From assembly GCA_963847985.1 (NCBI GenBank), contig CAWKBS010000009.1, forward strand, positions 186,001 to 250,000: a DNA stretch of 64,000 bases, written 5' to 3'. The notes under the pieces were generated by a model, which was not told where the DNA came from, made no database searches, and was given only the letters and a program-made list of their open reading frames with translations. The DNA is from JAIBJN01 sp963847985 (lineage in GTDB: Bacteria; Actinomycetota; Thermoleophilia; Gaiellales; Gaiellaceae). A program made the position numbers and the translations under genes. Below are positions 42,193-51,488 of the stretch, piece after piece (within the stretch, counting starts at the first letter, position 1; the number at the start of each line of letters is the position of its first letter).

Positions 42193-43211
42193 GCGACGTC
42201 GGAACGATCGTCGCCGACGTCAGGGAGCGCGGCGACGCGGCGGTCGCGGACTGGGCCGAGCGCTTCGACGGCGCGCCGCCCGCACGGGCCGAGCCGGCCG
42301 GGGAGATCCCGGAGCAGGCCGTCCTGGCCCTGGCCGACACGGTCCGCCGCTGGCACGAGCTCCAACGGCCTACCGATCTGGTCGAGGAGATCCTGCGCGG
42401 CGTCGTGCTCGAACGGCGCTGGCTGCCGCTGGCCTCCGTGGGGATCTACGTGCCGCGGCGGCTCGTCTCCACCCTCGTGATGTGCGCCGTGCCGGCGCAG
42501 GTCGCCGGCGTCGGGCGCATCGTCGTCGTCACCCCGCCGGACGGCGCCGGCCTCGTCGCGCGGGCCGCGGAGCTGCTCGGCCTGGACGAGGTGTGGGCGG
42601 TCGGCGGGCCGCAGGCGATCGCCGCGCTGGCGTACGGCACGGGGACGATCGCGCCGGTCGACAAGGTCGTCGGGCCGGGGAACGCGTTCGTGAACGAGGC
42701 GAAGCAGCTCGTCGCCCACGACGTCGCGGTCGACCTCCCCGCCGGGCCGTCCGAGGTCGTCGTCCTCGCCTCCAAGGGAGCCGACCTGCAGGTCGCCGAG
42801 CTCGAGCTCGCCGCGCAGCGGGAGCACGGCCCGGACGCGGTCTGCCGGCTCGTGCAGGCCGACGGCGACCTCGACGCGGCGCTGGCGCGCGTGGAAGCGC
42901 TGGCGCCGGAGCACCTCGTCCTCCTCGGCGAGGAGGCGGAGAAGCTCGCAGGGCGCGTTCGCAACGCCGGGGCCGTCTTCGTCGGCCGTTGGTCGCCGGT
43001 CGCCGCGGGCGACTACGCGACCGGCGGCAACCACGTCCTCCCTACCGGCGGCCGCGCGCGGGCGGTCGGCGGGCTCGGCCTGGAGACGTTCCTCAAGCCG
43101 GTGACCGTGCAGCGCCTCACGCCCGAGGGCCTGGCGGGAGTGCGGCCGGTCGTCGAGGCCCTCGCGGCTCTCGAGGGCATGCCCGCCCACGCCGAGGCGG
43201 TGCGGCGATGA
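42189..43211 (+). CDS. hisD: Histidinol dehydrogenase, compact form
   Basis: 340 residues, versus about 430 usually. Catalytic set intact: Zn ligands Q and H in AAQREHGPDA, catalytic EH in ALAPEHLVLL, Asp in AAGDYATGGNHVLPTGG, and C-terminal His in MPAHAEAVRR. NAD-site sequence VGGPQAIAALAYGTGTI and PVDKVVGPGNAFVNEAKQLV present. Shorter because about 35 N-terminal residues are absent and about 35-40 are missing between REHGPD and PEHL. ATG 42189 overlaps hisG by 4 nt. Confidence 0.93.
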   Translation: MSDVGTIVADVRERGDAAVADWAERFDGAPPARAEPAGEIPEQAVLALADTVRRWHELQRPTDLVEEILRGVVLERRWLPLASVGIYVPRRLVSTLVMCAVPAQVAGVGRIVVVTPPDGAGLVARAAELLGLDEVWAVGGPQAIAALAYGTGTIAPVDKVVGPGNAFVNEAKQLVAHDVAVDLPAGPSEVVVLASKGADLQVAELELAAQREHGPDAVCRLVQADGDLDAALARVEALAPEHLVLLGEEAEKLAGRVRNAGAVFVGRWSPVAAGDYATGGNHVLPTGGRARAVGGLGLETFLKPVTVQRLTPEGLAGVRPVVEALAALEGMPAHAEAVRR

Positions 43212-44202
43212 GGACGCTGCCGCAGGAGTTCTCCGCCTACGCCTGGGCCCCCTCGACGCGCGACCTCGCGGCCGACCTCGGCCTCGACCCGGTCGAGATC
43301 GTCCGCTTCGACGGGAACGTCCCCGCCTGGCCCGTCGCCACGACGCGCCCCGGCGCGCTGGCGTCCGCGCTCGCGGACGTCCAGAACTACCCACACGGCG
43401 GCTACGTGGAGCTGACCTCGGCGGTGGCACGGTACGCCGGCGTGGAGCCGGAGAACGTCGTTCTGGGCGCCGGCGCGGACGACCTCATCCTCCTCTGCGC
43501 GAGAGCCTTTGCCGGCCCGGGCGACCGCGTGGCGATCGCCGACGACCCGACCTACCCCCTCTTCCGCATCGCCGCGAATCTCGCCGGCGCGGAGATCTCG
43601 GACGACGAGCCGGCGGTCACGTTCTGCTGCCGGCCGAACAATCCGACCGGCGCGCTCGACGAGCTCCCGCCGGCCCGCCCGCTGATCGTCGACGAGGCGT
43701 ACTACGAGTACGCGGGCGAGACGGCCGCCGCGCGGATCGGCGAGGGGGTCGTCGTCCTGCGCACGTTCTCCAAGGCCTTCGGACTGGCCGGCGGCCGCGT
43801 GGGCTACGCGCTCGCGGATGTCGACACCGCCGCCGAGCTGAACCGCCGCCAGGCGCCCGCGGCGATCTCGACGCTCTCCGCCGCGCTCGCGGTGGCTGCG
43901 CTCGCCGACCCGCCCGACGTCTCGGCGCAGGTGGAGGAGCGGGAGCGTCTGGCGCGGGGCCTGCGCGCGCTCGGCCTGGAGCCGCTGCCGTCGCGCACGA
44001 ACTTCCTCTTCGTGCCCGTGGAGGAGCCTGCCGAGCTGGGCGCGGCGCTCCTCCGCTCCGGGCTCGTCGTGCGGATCTTCCCGGACGGGATCAGAGCGTC
44101 GGTGCGGGACGAGCACGACGACGACCTCCTGCTCGAAGGGCTGGCGCGCGCGCTCGACCGCCCGCGCCGGTCGCCGCCGCCGGGGGCCGCAGCGCCCGCC
44201 AC
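43208..44202 (+). CDS. hisC: Histidinol-phosphate aminotransferase, stop codon missing
   Basis: ATG 43208 (MRTLPQEFSAYAWAPSTRDL). Fold-type I PLP enzyme: YPHGGYVELTSAVARYAGVE, GAGADDLILLCARAF, PNNPTGALDELP, LIVDEAYYEYAG, Schiff-base Lys in TFSKAFGLAGGRVGYA, C-terminal GLVVRIFPDGIRASVRDEHD. After ARALDRP (about 44163) the frame stays open through the whole of hisB to 44935, with no stop near the expected end. A one-base correction joins it in frame to HisB. The end given is only the hisB boundary. Confidence 0.85.
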
Positions 44203-44736
44203 GTGCGCGCGACCGCGGAGACCCGTGTGCGCGTCCGCCTGGCGCTCGACGGCGCGAGCCGTGTCCGCGTGGCAACGGGCGCCGGCATCTACGACCACTT
44301 CCTCGAGCAGCTCGCCTTCCACGCGGGCTTCGACCTCGTCCTCGAGGCGGCCGGCGATCTCGAGACGGGCGAGCACCACACCGCGGAGGACGCCGCCATC
44401 GCGCTCGGCGAGGCGCTCGACCGCGCGCTCGGGGACCGACGCGGGATTGCGCGCTTCGGCGACGCAGTCCTGCCCATGGACGACGCGCTCGCGCGGGCGG
44501 CGGTCGACCTCGGCGGGCGGCCTGCAGCCGAGCTCCAGCTCGCGCTCGACCCGGGCCTCGCCGAACACGTGCTGCGGAGCTTCGCGCAGGCGGGGCGCCT
44601 CGGGCTCCACGTCGAGTCGGAGGGACGCGACGCGCATCACGTCGTCGAGGCCGCCTTCAAGGCCGTGGGCCGGGCGCTCCGCTCGGCCGTCAGGACCGAG
44701 GGGACGGGCGTCCCCTCTACGAAGGGAATGCTGTGA
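44203..44736 (+). CDS. hisB: Imidazoleglycerol-phosphate dehydratase
   Basis: 177 residues from GTG 44203. Mn-ligand motifs DHFLEQLAFHAGFDL, EHHTAEDAAIALGEALDRAL and EGRDAHHVVEAAFKAVGRAL. There is no phosphatase domain, so HolPase must be elsewhere. The frame upstream (PAPVAAAGGRSARH) is open and linker-like, so HisB could be fused to HisC if a base is wrong. The stop overlaps hisH as GTGA. Confidence 0.92.
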   Translation: MRATAETRVRVRLALDGASRVRVATGAGIYDHFLEQLAFHAGFDLVLEAAGDLETGEHHTAEDAAIALGEALDRALGDRRGIARFGDAVLPMDDALARAAVDLGGRPAAELQLALDPGLAEHVLRSFAQAGRLGLHVESEGRDAHHVVEAAFKAVGRALRSAVRTEGTGVPSTKGML

Positions 44737-45286
44737 GGGTCGCCGTCTGCGAGTACGGCGCCGGCAACGTGCGCTCGGTCGTCCTGGCCCTGGAGCGCCT
44801 CGGTGCCGACGCCGCTGCCACGAGCGACCCCGAGTTGGTGGCGCGCGCCGATCTCGCCGTTCTCCCCGGTGTGGGATCGGCGCGTTCCGCCATGCAAGGT
44901 CTCGCCGCCCGCCGGCTCGACGACGCGCTTCGTGAGCGGGTCGCCGCAGGAAGGCCGACGCTCGGGATCTGCTTGGGTCTCCAGCTGGCTCTCGAGTCGT
45001 CGGACGAGGACGGTGGCGTCCGCTGGACTTGCCCTCCTGCCAGGACGTGCCGTGCGGCTCCGAGAGGGGCGCGTTCCCCGGATCGGGTGGGCGCCCGTCG
45101 AACCGGGCGGCGAGGAGTTCTACTTCGCGCACTCGTACGCGGCGGAGACGCCGGCGACAACCGGCGACCTCTGAGGGGATCACAGCCGTGGCCGAGACCG
45201 GCGCGTTCGTCGGTGTCCAGTTCCACCCGGAGAAGAGCGGCCGCGCCGGTGCGCGGTTCCTCGAGCGATGCCTCTCCCGCGCCTGA
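44733..45286 (+). CDS. hisH: IGP synthase glutaminase subunit HisH, frameshifted
   Basis: GTG 44733. Segments: VRVAVCEYGAGNVRSVVLAL, VLPGVGSARSAMQGL, nucleophile Cys in TLGICLGLQLALESS. An extra T near 45024 shifts to LALLPGRAV, VPRIGWAPVEPGGEEFYFAH, and a second extra base near 45168 shifts to EGITAVAETGAFVGVQFHPE with catalytic H/E. About 184 residues once corrected. It supplies ammonia to HisF. Two insertions within 150 nt point to local sequence error. Overlaps hisF by 19 nt. Confidence 0.88.
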
Positions 45287-46011
45287 TCCCCTGCCTCGAC
45301 GTCGCCGCCGGGCGTGTCGTCAAGGGCGTGCGCTTCCAGGGCTTGCGCGACGTCGGCGACCCGGTCGAGCTCGGTGAGGCCTACTCGGTGGCCGGCGCCG
45401 ACGAGCTCGTCTTCCTCGACGTCGCCGCCACGATCGAGGGGCGCGACACGCTGGTCGGGCTCGTCCGCCGGGTGGCCGAGCGCCTGGCGATCCCGTTCAC
45501 GGTCGGCGGCGGCATCCGCACGGTCTCGGACGCCGAGGCCCTGCTCGAGGCCGGCGCGGACAAGGTCTCCGTCAACTCGGCGGCGCTCGCCCGGCCCGAG
45601 CTCCTGTCCGCGCTGGCCGAGCGGCTCGGCTCGCAGGCCGTCGTGCTCGCCATCGACGCGACCGGCGGAGACGTGCGCTCCCATGCCGGCGGCGTCGAGA
45701 CCGGCCGGCGCGCGGCCGAGTGGGCGCGCGAGGGCGAGGAGCGCGGCGCCGGCGAGATCCTCCTCACCTCCATCGACACGGACGGCACGCGCGACGGCTA
45801 CGACCTGGCGCTCACCGGCGACGTGGCCGACGCGGTCTCGGTCCCGGTGATCGCCTCCGGCGGCGCCGGCGCGGCCGGCCACATCGCAGCAGCGCTCGAA
45901 GTCGCCCAGGCCGCCCTGCTCGCGTCCATCCTGCACGAGAACCCCGCGCGCCTGGCATCCCTACGCGACGAGCTCCGCGGCCTCGGAGTGCCGCTCCGCG
46001 ATGCCGCCTGA
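45268..46011 (+). CDS. hisF: IGP synthase cyclase subunit
   Basis: 247 residues from ATG 45268. Barrel motifs: LIPCLDVAAGRVVKGVRFQG, FLDVAATIEGRDTL, FTVGGGIRTVSDAEALLEAG, ADKVSVNSAAL, LAIDATGG, LLTSIDTDGTRDGYDLALTG, PVIASGGAGAAGHIAAAL. Catalytic Asp residues in CLD and SIDTDGT are present. It makes IGP and AICAR with HisH. Confidence 0.95.
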   Translation: MPLPRLIPCLDVAAGRVVKGVRFQGLRDVGDPVELGEAYSVAGADELVFLDVAATIEGRDTLVGLVRRVAERLAIPFTVGGGIRTVSDAEALLEAGADKVSVNSAALARPELLSALAERLGSQAVVLAIDATGGDVRSHAGGVETGRRAAEWAREGEERGAGEILLTSIDTDGTRDGYDLALTGDVADAVSVPVIASGGAGAAGHIAAALEVAQAALLASILHENPARLASLRDELRGLGVPLRDAA

Positions 46012-46019
46012 CCGAGCCC

Positions 46020-46038
46020 AAGTAACAGTCTGTTACTT
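46020..46038. promoter_or_regulatory. Perfect 19-bp palindrome before hisIE
   Basis: AAGTAACA (46020-46027) and TGTTACTT (46031-46038) are exact complements around GTC. It sits in the 41-bp hisF-hisIE gap just before the GGAAAGGGG ribosome site. It may be a protein operator (TetR-like symmetry) or an mRNA hairpin that affects hisIE translation. Confidence 0.6.
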
Positions 46039-46052
46039 GGAAAGGGGCAGCC

Positions 46053-46604
46053 GTGGCGCCTGAGGGCGAGCTGCGGGCGGCGATCGTCCAGGACGCCGGG
46101 TCCGGGCGCGTGCTCATGCTCGCCTGGATGGACGACGAGGCGCTGCGGCTGACCCGCGAGACCGGCGAGGCGCACTTCTACAGCCGCTCTCGCGACCGGC
46201 TCTGGCGCAAGGGCGAGACCTCCGGGAACACGCTGGCGGTCGAGGAGCTGCGCGACGACTGCGACGGTGACGCATACCTCCTGCGCGTCCGCCCGAACGG
46301 GCCTGCGTGCCACACGGGCTCGGTGTCTTGCTTCGCCCCGTGGCTGTGGCGCACGGTGCGCGAGCGTGCCGACACGCGGCCCGAAGGCTCGTACGTCGCC
46401 GGGCTCCTGGACGGCGGGCGCGCCGCTGTCGCCCAGAAGCTCGGCGAAGAGGGCGTCGAGGCAGCGCTCGCGGTGGCCTCGGAGGACGACGAGCGGGTCG
46501 TCTCCGAGGTCGCCGACCTCTGGTTCGCGAGCTACGTCGCCCTGGCGGCCCGCGGGCTCGATCCGACGGCGGTCGAGGAGGAGCTGCTCAGGCGGCGTCG
46601 GTAG
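46053..46604 (+). CDS. hisI: Bifunctional PR-AMP cyclohydrolase / PR-ATP pyrophosphatase
   Basis: 183 residues from GTG 46053 with AAAGGGG upstream. HisI domain (1-105): VLMLAWMDDEALRLTRETGE, FYSRSRDRLWRKGETSGNTL, DCDGDAYLLRVRPNGPACHTG with the zinc Cys/His set. HisE domain (108-183): AVAQKLGEEGVEAALAVASE, DDERVVSEVADLWFASYVAL. Steps two and three of histidine synthesis. Last gene of the operon. Confidence 0.95.
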   Translation: MAPEGELRAAIVQDAGSGRVLMLAWMDDEALRLTRETGEAHFYSRSRDRLWRKGETSGNTLAVEELRDDCDGDAYLLRVRPNGPACHTGSVSCFAPWLWRTVRERADTRPEGSYVAGLLDGGRAAVAQKLGEEGVEAALAVASEDDERVVSEVADLWFASYVALAARGLDPTAVEEELLRRRR

Positions 46605-46670
46605 GAGAGGCTGGCGGAACGTCGCTCCTCGCCGGGGTGCGATGGTCGTTCCGAAACAAGGACGCAGGGA

Positions 46671-46697
46671 GTGCTCGTAGCCGGAGGCTACGGGCAC
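46671..46697. terminator. Bidirectional terminator hairpin between hisIE and gltB
   Basis: A 12-bp stem with one G-U pair (46671-46682 with 46686-46697) has a GGA triloop. It lies 67 nt after hisIE and 69 nt after gltB, which converge. No other feature was recognised in this 161-bp gap. Confidence 0.65.
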
Positions 46698-46765
46698 GAC
46701 TGAGGACGCAGTCTTCGGGGCGAGCAGCGCGGCCGGGCGACACGGCGCCGATTCGCCGGACTCTC

Positions 46766-49700
46766 CTAAGCCGCGTCGGCGTCGCCTTCGCCGGTGCCCT
46801 CGAAGGCGCTCTGCAGCGCGGCCACATTTGCCTTCGGCTGGACGTGCCAGAACTCCGGCACGGCTTCCTCCCAGCGCGCCAGCAGCGCCTCCGCCCGCGT
46901 CGAGCCCGTGTAGCGGTGGTGGCGCTCGACGAGCTCCCGCAACGCCTCGGAGTCGCGGAGGTCGAGCCGCGCGGCGGCAACGAGCTGCTCGTTGATGCGC
47001 AGCGGCAGCCGCTCCTCGGGATCGTGGACGTAGACCTCGCCGCCGCTCATCCCCGCGCCGAGGTTGACGCCGTGCCGGCCGAGGATGACGACGGTGCCGC
47101 TGGTCATGTACTCGCACGCGTGGTCCCCGACACCCTCGACGACGACATCCGCGCCCGAGTTCCGCACGGCCAGCCGCTCGCCGGCGCTGCCGGCGCAGAA
47201 GAGCTCACCGCCGGTGGCCCCGTAGAGCACGGTGTTGCCGAGGAGGCACGGGTCGCCAGCGTCGTCGGCGGGCGGGCGGACGACGATGCGCCCGCCGCTC
47301 ATCGCCTTGCCGACGTAGTCGTTGGCCTCACCCGTGAGGTCGAGCTCGACCCCGGCGGCGAGGAACGCGCCGAAGCTCTGGCCCGCGACGCCCTCGAAGC
47401 GCGCCCGCACGCGGCCGGGAGGCGCGCCGAGGCCGAACTCCTTGCCGATCTGCCCGCCCAGGCGCGCGCCGACGGTGCGGTCGCCGTTCCCGATCGGATA
47501 CGACAGCTCGACGAGGCTCGCGTCCGTGAGCGCCGCGGCGGCATCCTCCGCCAGCCGCCGGCCGAGCTCCCACCCGCTCGCAGGCGTCCCGTGCTCGCCC
47601 GCGTAGCGCGCGGTGCCGTCCCCGGCGCGGCCGAGGAGCGGAGCGAGGTCGAGCGCGTCGGCGCGTGGGTCGCCGGTCGTCTTCTGACGCAGAAGCTCGA
47701 CCCTGCCGACCGCCTCTTCGAGCGAGCGGAGGCCGAGGGAGGCGAGCAGTCGCCGCGTGTCCTCGGCGACGAGCAGGAGGTAGCTCTCCACCATCTCCGG
47801 GGTCGCGTCGAACTTGGCGCGCAGCTCGGGCCGCTGGGTGGCGATCCCGACCGGGCACGTGTCCATGTGGCACGTCCGAACCAGCAGGCAGCCCTCGGCG
47901 ATCAGGAGCGCGGTGCCGAAGCTGACCTCGTCGGCGCCGAGCAGGGTGGCGACGACGACGTCGCGCCCGGTCTTGAAGCCTCCGTCCACGCGCACGCGCA
48001 CCCGGCCCCGTAGACCGCTGCCGACGAGGGCCTGCTGTGTCTCGGCGAGCCCCAGCTCCCACGGCATGCCGGCGTTCTTGATGGATGTGAGCGGGCTCGC
48101 GCCGGTGCCGCCGTCCGAGCCGGCGACGTGGACGACGTCGGCGAGCGCCTTGACGACGCCGGCAGCGATGATGCCCACGCCGGCCTCGGCGACGAGCTTC
48201 ACGGAGACGTCGGCAGCCGGGTTCACTTGGCGCAGATCGAAGATGAGCTGCGCCAGGTCTTCGATCGAGTAGATGTCGTGGTGCGGCGGCGGCGAGATCA
48301 GCGCGACGCCGGGGCGGGTGTGGCGCATGCGCGCGATCTCGGCGGTGACCTTGTGGCCAGGGAGCTGGCCGCCCTCGCCGGGCTTCGATCCCTGTGCAAC
48401 CTTGATCTGGAGCTCCTGCGCGAACGCGGCGTACTCCGGCGTGACGCCGAAGCGGCCGGACGCGATCTGCTTGATCGCCGAGTTCGACTCGGAGCGGTAG
48501 CGCTCCCGCTCCTCCCCGCCCTCGCCGGTGTTCGCCTTCGCGCCGAGGCGCGCGAGCGCGAGCCCGATCAGCTCGTGGGCCTCGGAGGAGAGTGCGCCCA
48601 GGGACATGGCGCCGCCCGAGAAGCGGCGGACGACGTCCGCGACCGGCTCGACCTCGTCGAGCGGCACCGGCGGCCTGGCCGGGACGAGCTCGAGCAGGTC
48701 GCGCGGCTCGAGCGGCGTGCGACCGTCGACGAGCGCGGCGAAGCGCTCGTAGAGCTCCCAGCCGCCGCCGTTCACCGCGCGGCGGAGGTGGTGGGCGGCA
48801 CGGATCTCGTGGATGGCGTCGACGACGTCCGGCGTGATCGCGTGCGGCTCGCCTCCCTTGCGGAACTTCACGTAGCCGGGGTTCTCGAGCTTCGGCCGCG
48901 CTTCGCCGGCGGCCTCCAGTCGTCCGAGCGCCTCCGCCTCGAGCTCGGCGAAGCCGAGGCCGCCGAGCTGCGAGGGCGTGCCCGTGAAGGCGAGGTCGAC
49001 GACCTCCTGCGCGAGCCCGATCGCGTCGAAGATCTGCGCGCCGCGGTAGCTGGCCACGTCCGAGATGCCCATCTTGGACATGACCTTCAGGATTCCGTCC
49101 TCCATCGCCTCCCTGAAGCGCCGCTGCGCCTCGTCCGGCGAGGGATGGTCTCCGCCGATCTTGTCCGCCGTTGCGAGGGCGGCCATCGTCTCGACGGCAA
49201 GCACGGGGCAGATCGCGTCCGCTCCGTAGCCGAGGAGCGTGGCGAAGTGGTGCGTCTCGCGCGGCTCGTCGCTCACGACGACCAGCGAGGAGCGCGTGCG
49301 TAGGCCCTCGGCGACGAGCCGCTGGTGAACTGCGCCCACGGCGAGGAGCGACGCGACGGGCGCGCGGCCGTCCTCACGCGGGTGGTCGCTCAACCGGAGC
49401 AGCTCGGCCCCGTCCTGGACGGCTGCGACGGCCTCGTCGCCCAGACGCTCGCAAGCTGCGCGCAGGCCCTCGGCAGGGTCGAAGGTCGCGTCCAGCAAGG
49501 TCGCGTCCAGCTCGGCCAGGGCGGACGGGTAGAGGAAGAAGCTCTCCAGCTCCGTCAGCCGCGCGGCCTCGGGACCCTCCGAAAGGAGCGGCGCGCGGGC
49601 GCCGAGGAGCGTCCGCAGCGACATGACGAGGCGCTCCCGCAGGTGGTCGATGGCCGGGTTCGTCACCTGCGCGAAGCCCTGGCGGAAATAGCTGGCCAGC

Positions 49701-51151
49701 GGACGCGCCCTGCCGGCAAGCGGGGGCAGGGCCGTGTCGTCGCCCATCGAGGAGACCGGATCGTGGCCGCTCGTCCCGATCGGCCGCAGCATCAGGGAGA
49801 TCTCCTCGCGCGTGTAGCCCGCGGCGACCTGGCGGGCGGTCAGGTCCTCCTCGGGCGGAGAGACGGGCTCCCCGGGGCCGACGCGGCGGATTCCCTCGGC
49901 CAGCCACCGCCCGAACGGGCGCCGGCGAGCGAGCTCGAGCTTGATGCCGGGGCTCGCCACCACCCCGCGGTCGGGGTCGACGGTCAGCATCTGGTTCGGC
50001 CCGAGCTTCCCGCGCGTAACCGGCCCGCCGTCCGGGAGCGGGACGACGCCCGCCTCGGACGCGCAGGCGACGAGCCCGCCCTCGACGATCGCGTAGCGGA
50101 GCGGCCGCAGCCCGTTGCGGTCGAGCGTCGCGCCGACCACGCGCCCGTCCGTGAAGACGATCCCGGCGGGCCCGTCCCACGGCTCCACGAGCCCCGCGTG
50201 GTAGCGGTAGAAGTCGCGGATCTCGTCCGGCATGACCGGGTTGAGCTCCCAGGACTCCGGCACGAGCATCGTGATCGCGTGACGCACCTCGCGCCCACCG
50301 CGCACGACGGCCTCGAGCGCGTTGTCCAGGATCGCCGAATCCGAGCCGGACTCGTCCAGCGGGAAGCCGTCGAGGAGGGGATCGCCGAAGCCGAGGTGCC
50401 CGGCGCGCGCCCGCATCCAGTTCACGTTCCCGCGCACGGCGTTGATCTCGCCGTTGTGGCAGAGGAGCCGGAACGGCTGCGCGCGCTCCCAGGTCGGGCC
50501 GGTGTTGGTCGAGAAACGCTGGTGGAAGATCCCGAACGGAACGGCGAGCGCCGGGTCGCGCAAGTCGGCGTAGAAGTCGGCGAGGTGGTCGGCCGCGCAG
50601 AGCGCCTTGTACGTGACGGTGCGGAAGGAGAGCGACGCCACGTACGCGCCCGCGACGGCCTCGGTCCGCCTGCGCGCGCGGTAGGCGCGGAGCTCGAGCG
50701 CCTCGTCGTCGAGCCCCTCCGGCCGGATGAGGACGAGCTGCTCGATCGCCGGCCGCGACGCGCGCGCCTCGTCGCCGAGCGCCTCCGGCGCGACCGGCAC
50801 CGGGCGCCAGCCGCCCAGCTCGAAGCCCTCCGCGCGGCAGGCCGCCTCGATCTCCTCGCGCGCGCCCTCGTCCCGCAGGAAGACCATCGCGAGGCCGCAC
50901 CCCGGCTCGGGCCGAAGCGCGTCCGGGAGCGGCAGCAGGACGCCCGCGCCGTCGCCGGTCAGCCGGTCGGCTGCCGTGGCGCCGCGGTGGCGGACGTTCG
51001 TGAGCCCCGCGAGCAGGAGGTCAACGACCTCGCGCGACCCGCCTCCCGACGGGTCGGCGACGAAGCCGATTCCACAGGAATCGCGCTCGACGTGCGGGTC
51101 GTACAGGAGTGCGTCTGGGCGCAATCGCGGCCTCCGAGGTGTCGTGGACAA
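46766..51151 (-). CDS. gltB: Glutamate synthase large subunit
   Basis: 1461 residues from TTG 51151 (GAGG-rich sequence upstream). Class II glutaminase with Cys26 in VERDSCGIGFVADP, which would be exposed by removal of a 25-residue propeptide. Central and FMN domains: NTGEGGEERERYRS, GRFGVTPEYAAFA, AQGSKPGEGGQLPGHKVT, GSDGGTGASPLTSIKNAGMP. 3Fe-4S site CHMDTCPVGIATQRPELR. C-terminal GXGXG helix domain EANDYVGKAMSGGRIVVRP. It transfers glutamine amide to 2-oxoglutarate. No gltD is adjacent. Confidence 0.96.
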   Translation of the reverse strand: MSTTPRRPRLRPDALLYDPHVERDSCGIGFVADPSGGGSREVVDLLLAGLTNVRHRGATAADRLTGDGAGVLLPLPDALRPEPGCGLAMVFLRDEGAREEIEAACRAEGFELGGWRPVPVAPEALGDEARASRPAIEQLVLIRPEGLDDEALELRAYRARRRTEAVAGAYVASLSFRTVTYKALCAADHLADFYADLRDPALAVPFGIFHQRFSTNTGPTWERAQPFRLLCHNGEINAVRGNVNWMRARAGHLGFGDPLLDGFPLDESGSDSAILDNALEAVVRGGREVRHAITMLVPESWELNPVMPDEIRDFYRYHAGLVEPWDGPAGIVFTDGRVVGATLDRNGLRPLRYAIVEGGLVACASEAGVVPLPDGGPVTRGKLGPNQMLTVDPDRGVVASPGIKLELARRRPFGRWLAEGIRRVGPGEPVSPPEEDLTARQVAAGYTREEISLMLRPIGTSGHDPVSSMGDDTALPPLAGRARPLASYFRQGFAQVTNPAIDHLRERLVMSLRTLLGARAPLLSEGPEAARLTELESFFLYPSALAELDATLLDATFDPAEGLRAACERLGDEAVAAVQDGAELLRLSDHPREDGRAPVASLLAVGAVHQRLVAEGLRTRSSLVVVSDEPRETHHFATLLGYGADAICPVLAVETMAALATADKIGGDHPSPDEAQRRFREAMEDGILKVMSKMGISDVASYRGAQIFDAIGLAQEVVDLAFTGTPSQLGGLGFAELEAEALGRLEAAGEARPKLENPGYVKFRKGGEPHAITPDVVDAIHEIRAAHHLRRAVNGGGWELYERFAALVDGRTPLEPRDLLELVPARPPVPLDEVEPVADVVRRFSGGAMSLGALSSEAHELIGLALARLGAKANTGEGGEERERYRSESNSAIKQIASGRFGVTPEYAAFAQELQIKVAQGSKPGEGGQLPGHKVTAEIARMRHTRPGVALISPPPHHDIYSIEDLAQLIFDLRQVNPAADVSVKLVAEAGVGIIAAGVVKALADVVHVAGSDGGTGASPLTSIKNAGMPWELGLAETQQALVGSGLRGRVRVRVDGGFKTGRDVVVATLLGADEVSFGTALLIAEGCLLVRTCHMDTCPVGIATQRPELRAKFDATPEMVESYLLLVAEDTRRLLASLGLRSLEEAVGRVELLRQKTTGDPRADALDLAPLLGRAGDGTARYAGEHGTPASGWELGRRLAEDAAAALTDASLVELSYPIGNGDRTVGARLGGQIGKEFGLGAPPGRVRARFEGVAGQSFGAFLAAGVELDLTGEANDYVGKAMSGGRIVVRPPADDAGDPCLLGNTVLYGATGGELFCAGSAGERLAVRNSGADVVVEGVGDHACEYMTSGTVVILGRHGVNLGAGMSGGEVYVHDPEERLPLRINEQLVAAARLDLRDSEALRELVERHHRYTGSTRAEALLARWEEAVPEFWHVQPKANVAALQSAFEGTGEGDADAA

Positions 51152-51366
51152 CCCCCGCCTCTGTGTGTCAGCTAGTCGGTGGAGGCGGGAGGAGCGGGAG
51201 GCCGACTAGCCCGAGCTGGCGCGTGCGCGAATCGGAAGGAGGTTCCGCTTCGGAAATCCGATGTTCGCGACGAGCGCCATGAACCGCGAAGAGTACGCAG
51301 TCGGGCCTTGCGCCGTCAAGGCTTCCATCGGTAAAGTGATCGCCGTCGAGCGGGCGACCCCGCTCC
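51152..51366. other. gltB upstream region
   Basis: 215 bp between the gltB start and the riboswitch. No gene is supported; it presumably contains the divergent promoters of gltB and the riboswitch transcript, but no clear -10/-35 pair was identified. Confidence 0.4.
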
Positions 51367-51463
51367 ACATCGAGAGAGGCTGAGGGAACCGGCCCTGTGA
51401 AGCCTCGGCAACCTGCCCCCACGGCAAGGTGCCAATCCCGGCGGGCTTCGGCCCGAAGGATGT
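51367..51463 (+). ncRNA. SAM-I (S-box) riboswitch
   Basis: Core matches the S-box consensus: GAGAGAGGCTGAGGGAACCG (51372-51391, kink-turn strand), GGCCCTGTGAAGCCTCGGCA (51391-51410) followed by ACC, and AAGGTGCCAATCCCGGCGGG (51426-51445). P1 is formed by ACATC (51367-51371) with GATGT (51459-51463), and P4-like GGGCTTCGGCCC by 51443-51454. No U-rich terminator follows; the ribosome site AAGAGGAGG starts 12 nt after P1, so control is probably translational. Confidence 0.88.
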
Positions 51464-51488
51464 CGAGCGAAGTCAAGAGGAGGATCCT

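Noticed and set aside
46605..46765. Riboswitch or structured RNA between hisIE and gltB
   Set aside because: Only a simple stem typical of a terminator between convergent genes; no known aptamer consensus.
51429..51488. Earlier GTG start for thrC
   Set aside because: The 20 extra codons lie inside the SAM riboswitch core, whereas GTG 51489 has a strong ribosome site and precedes the zinc ribbon.
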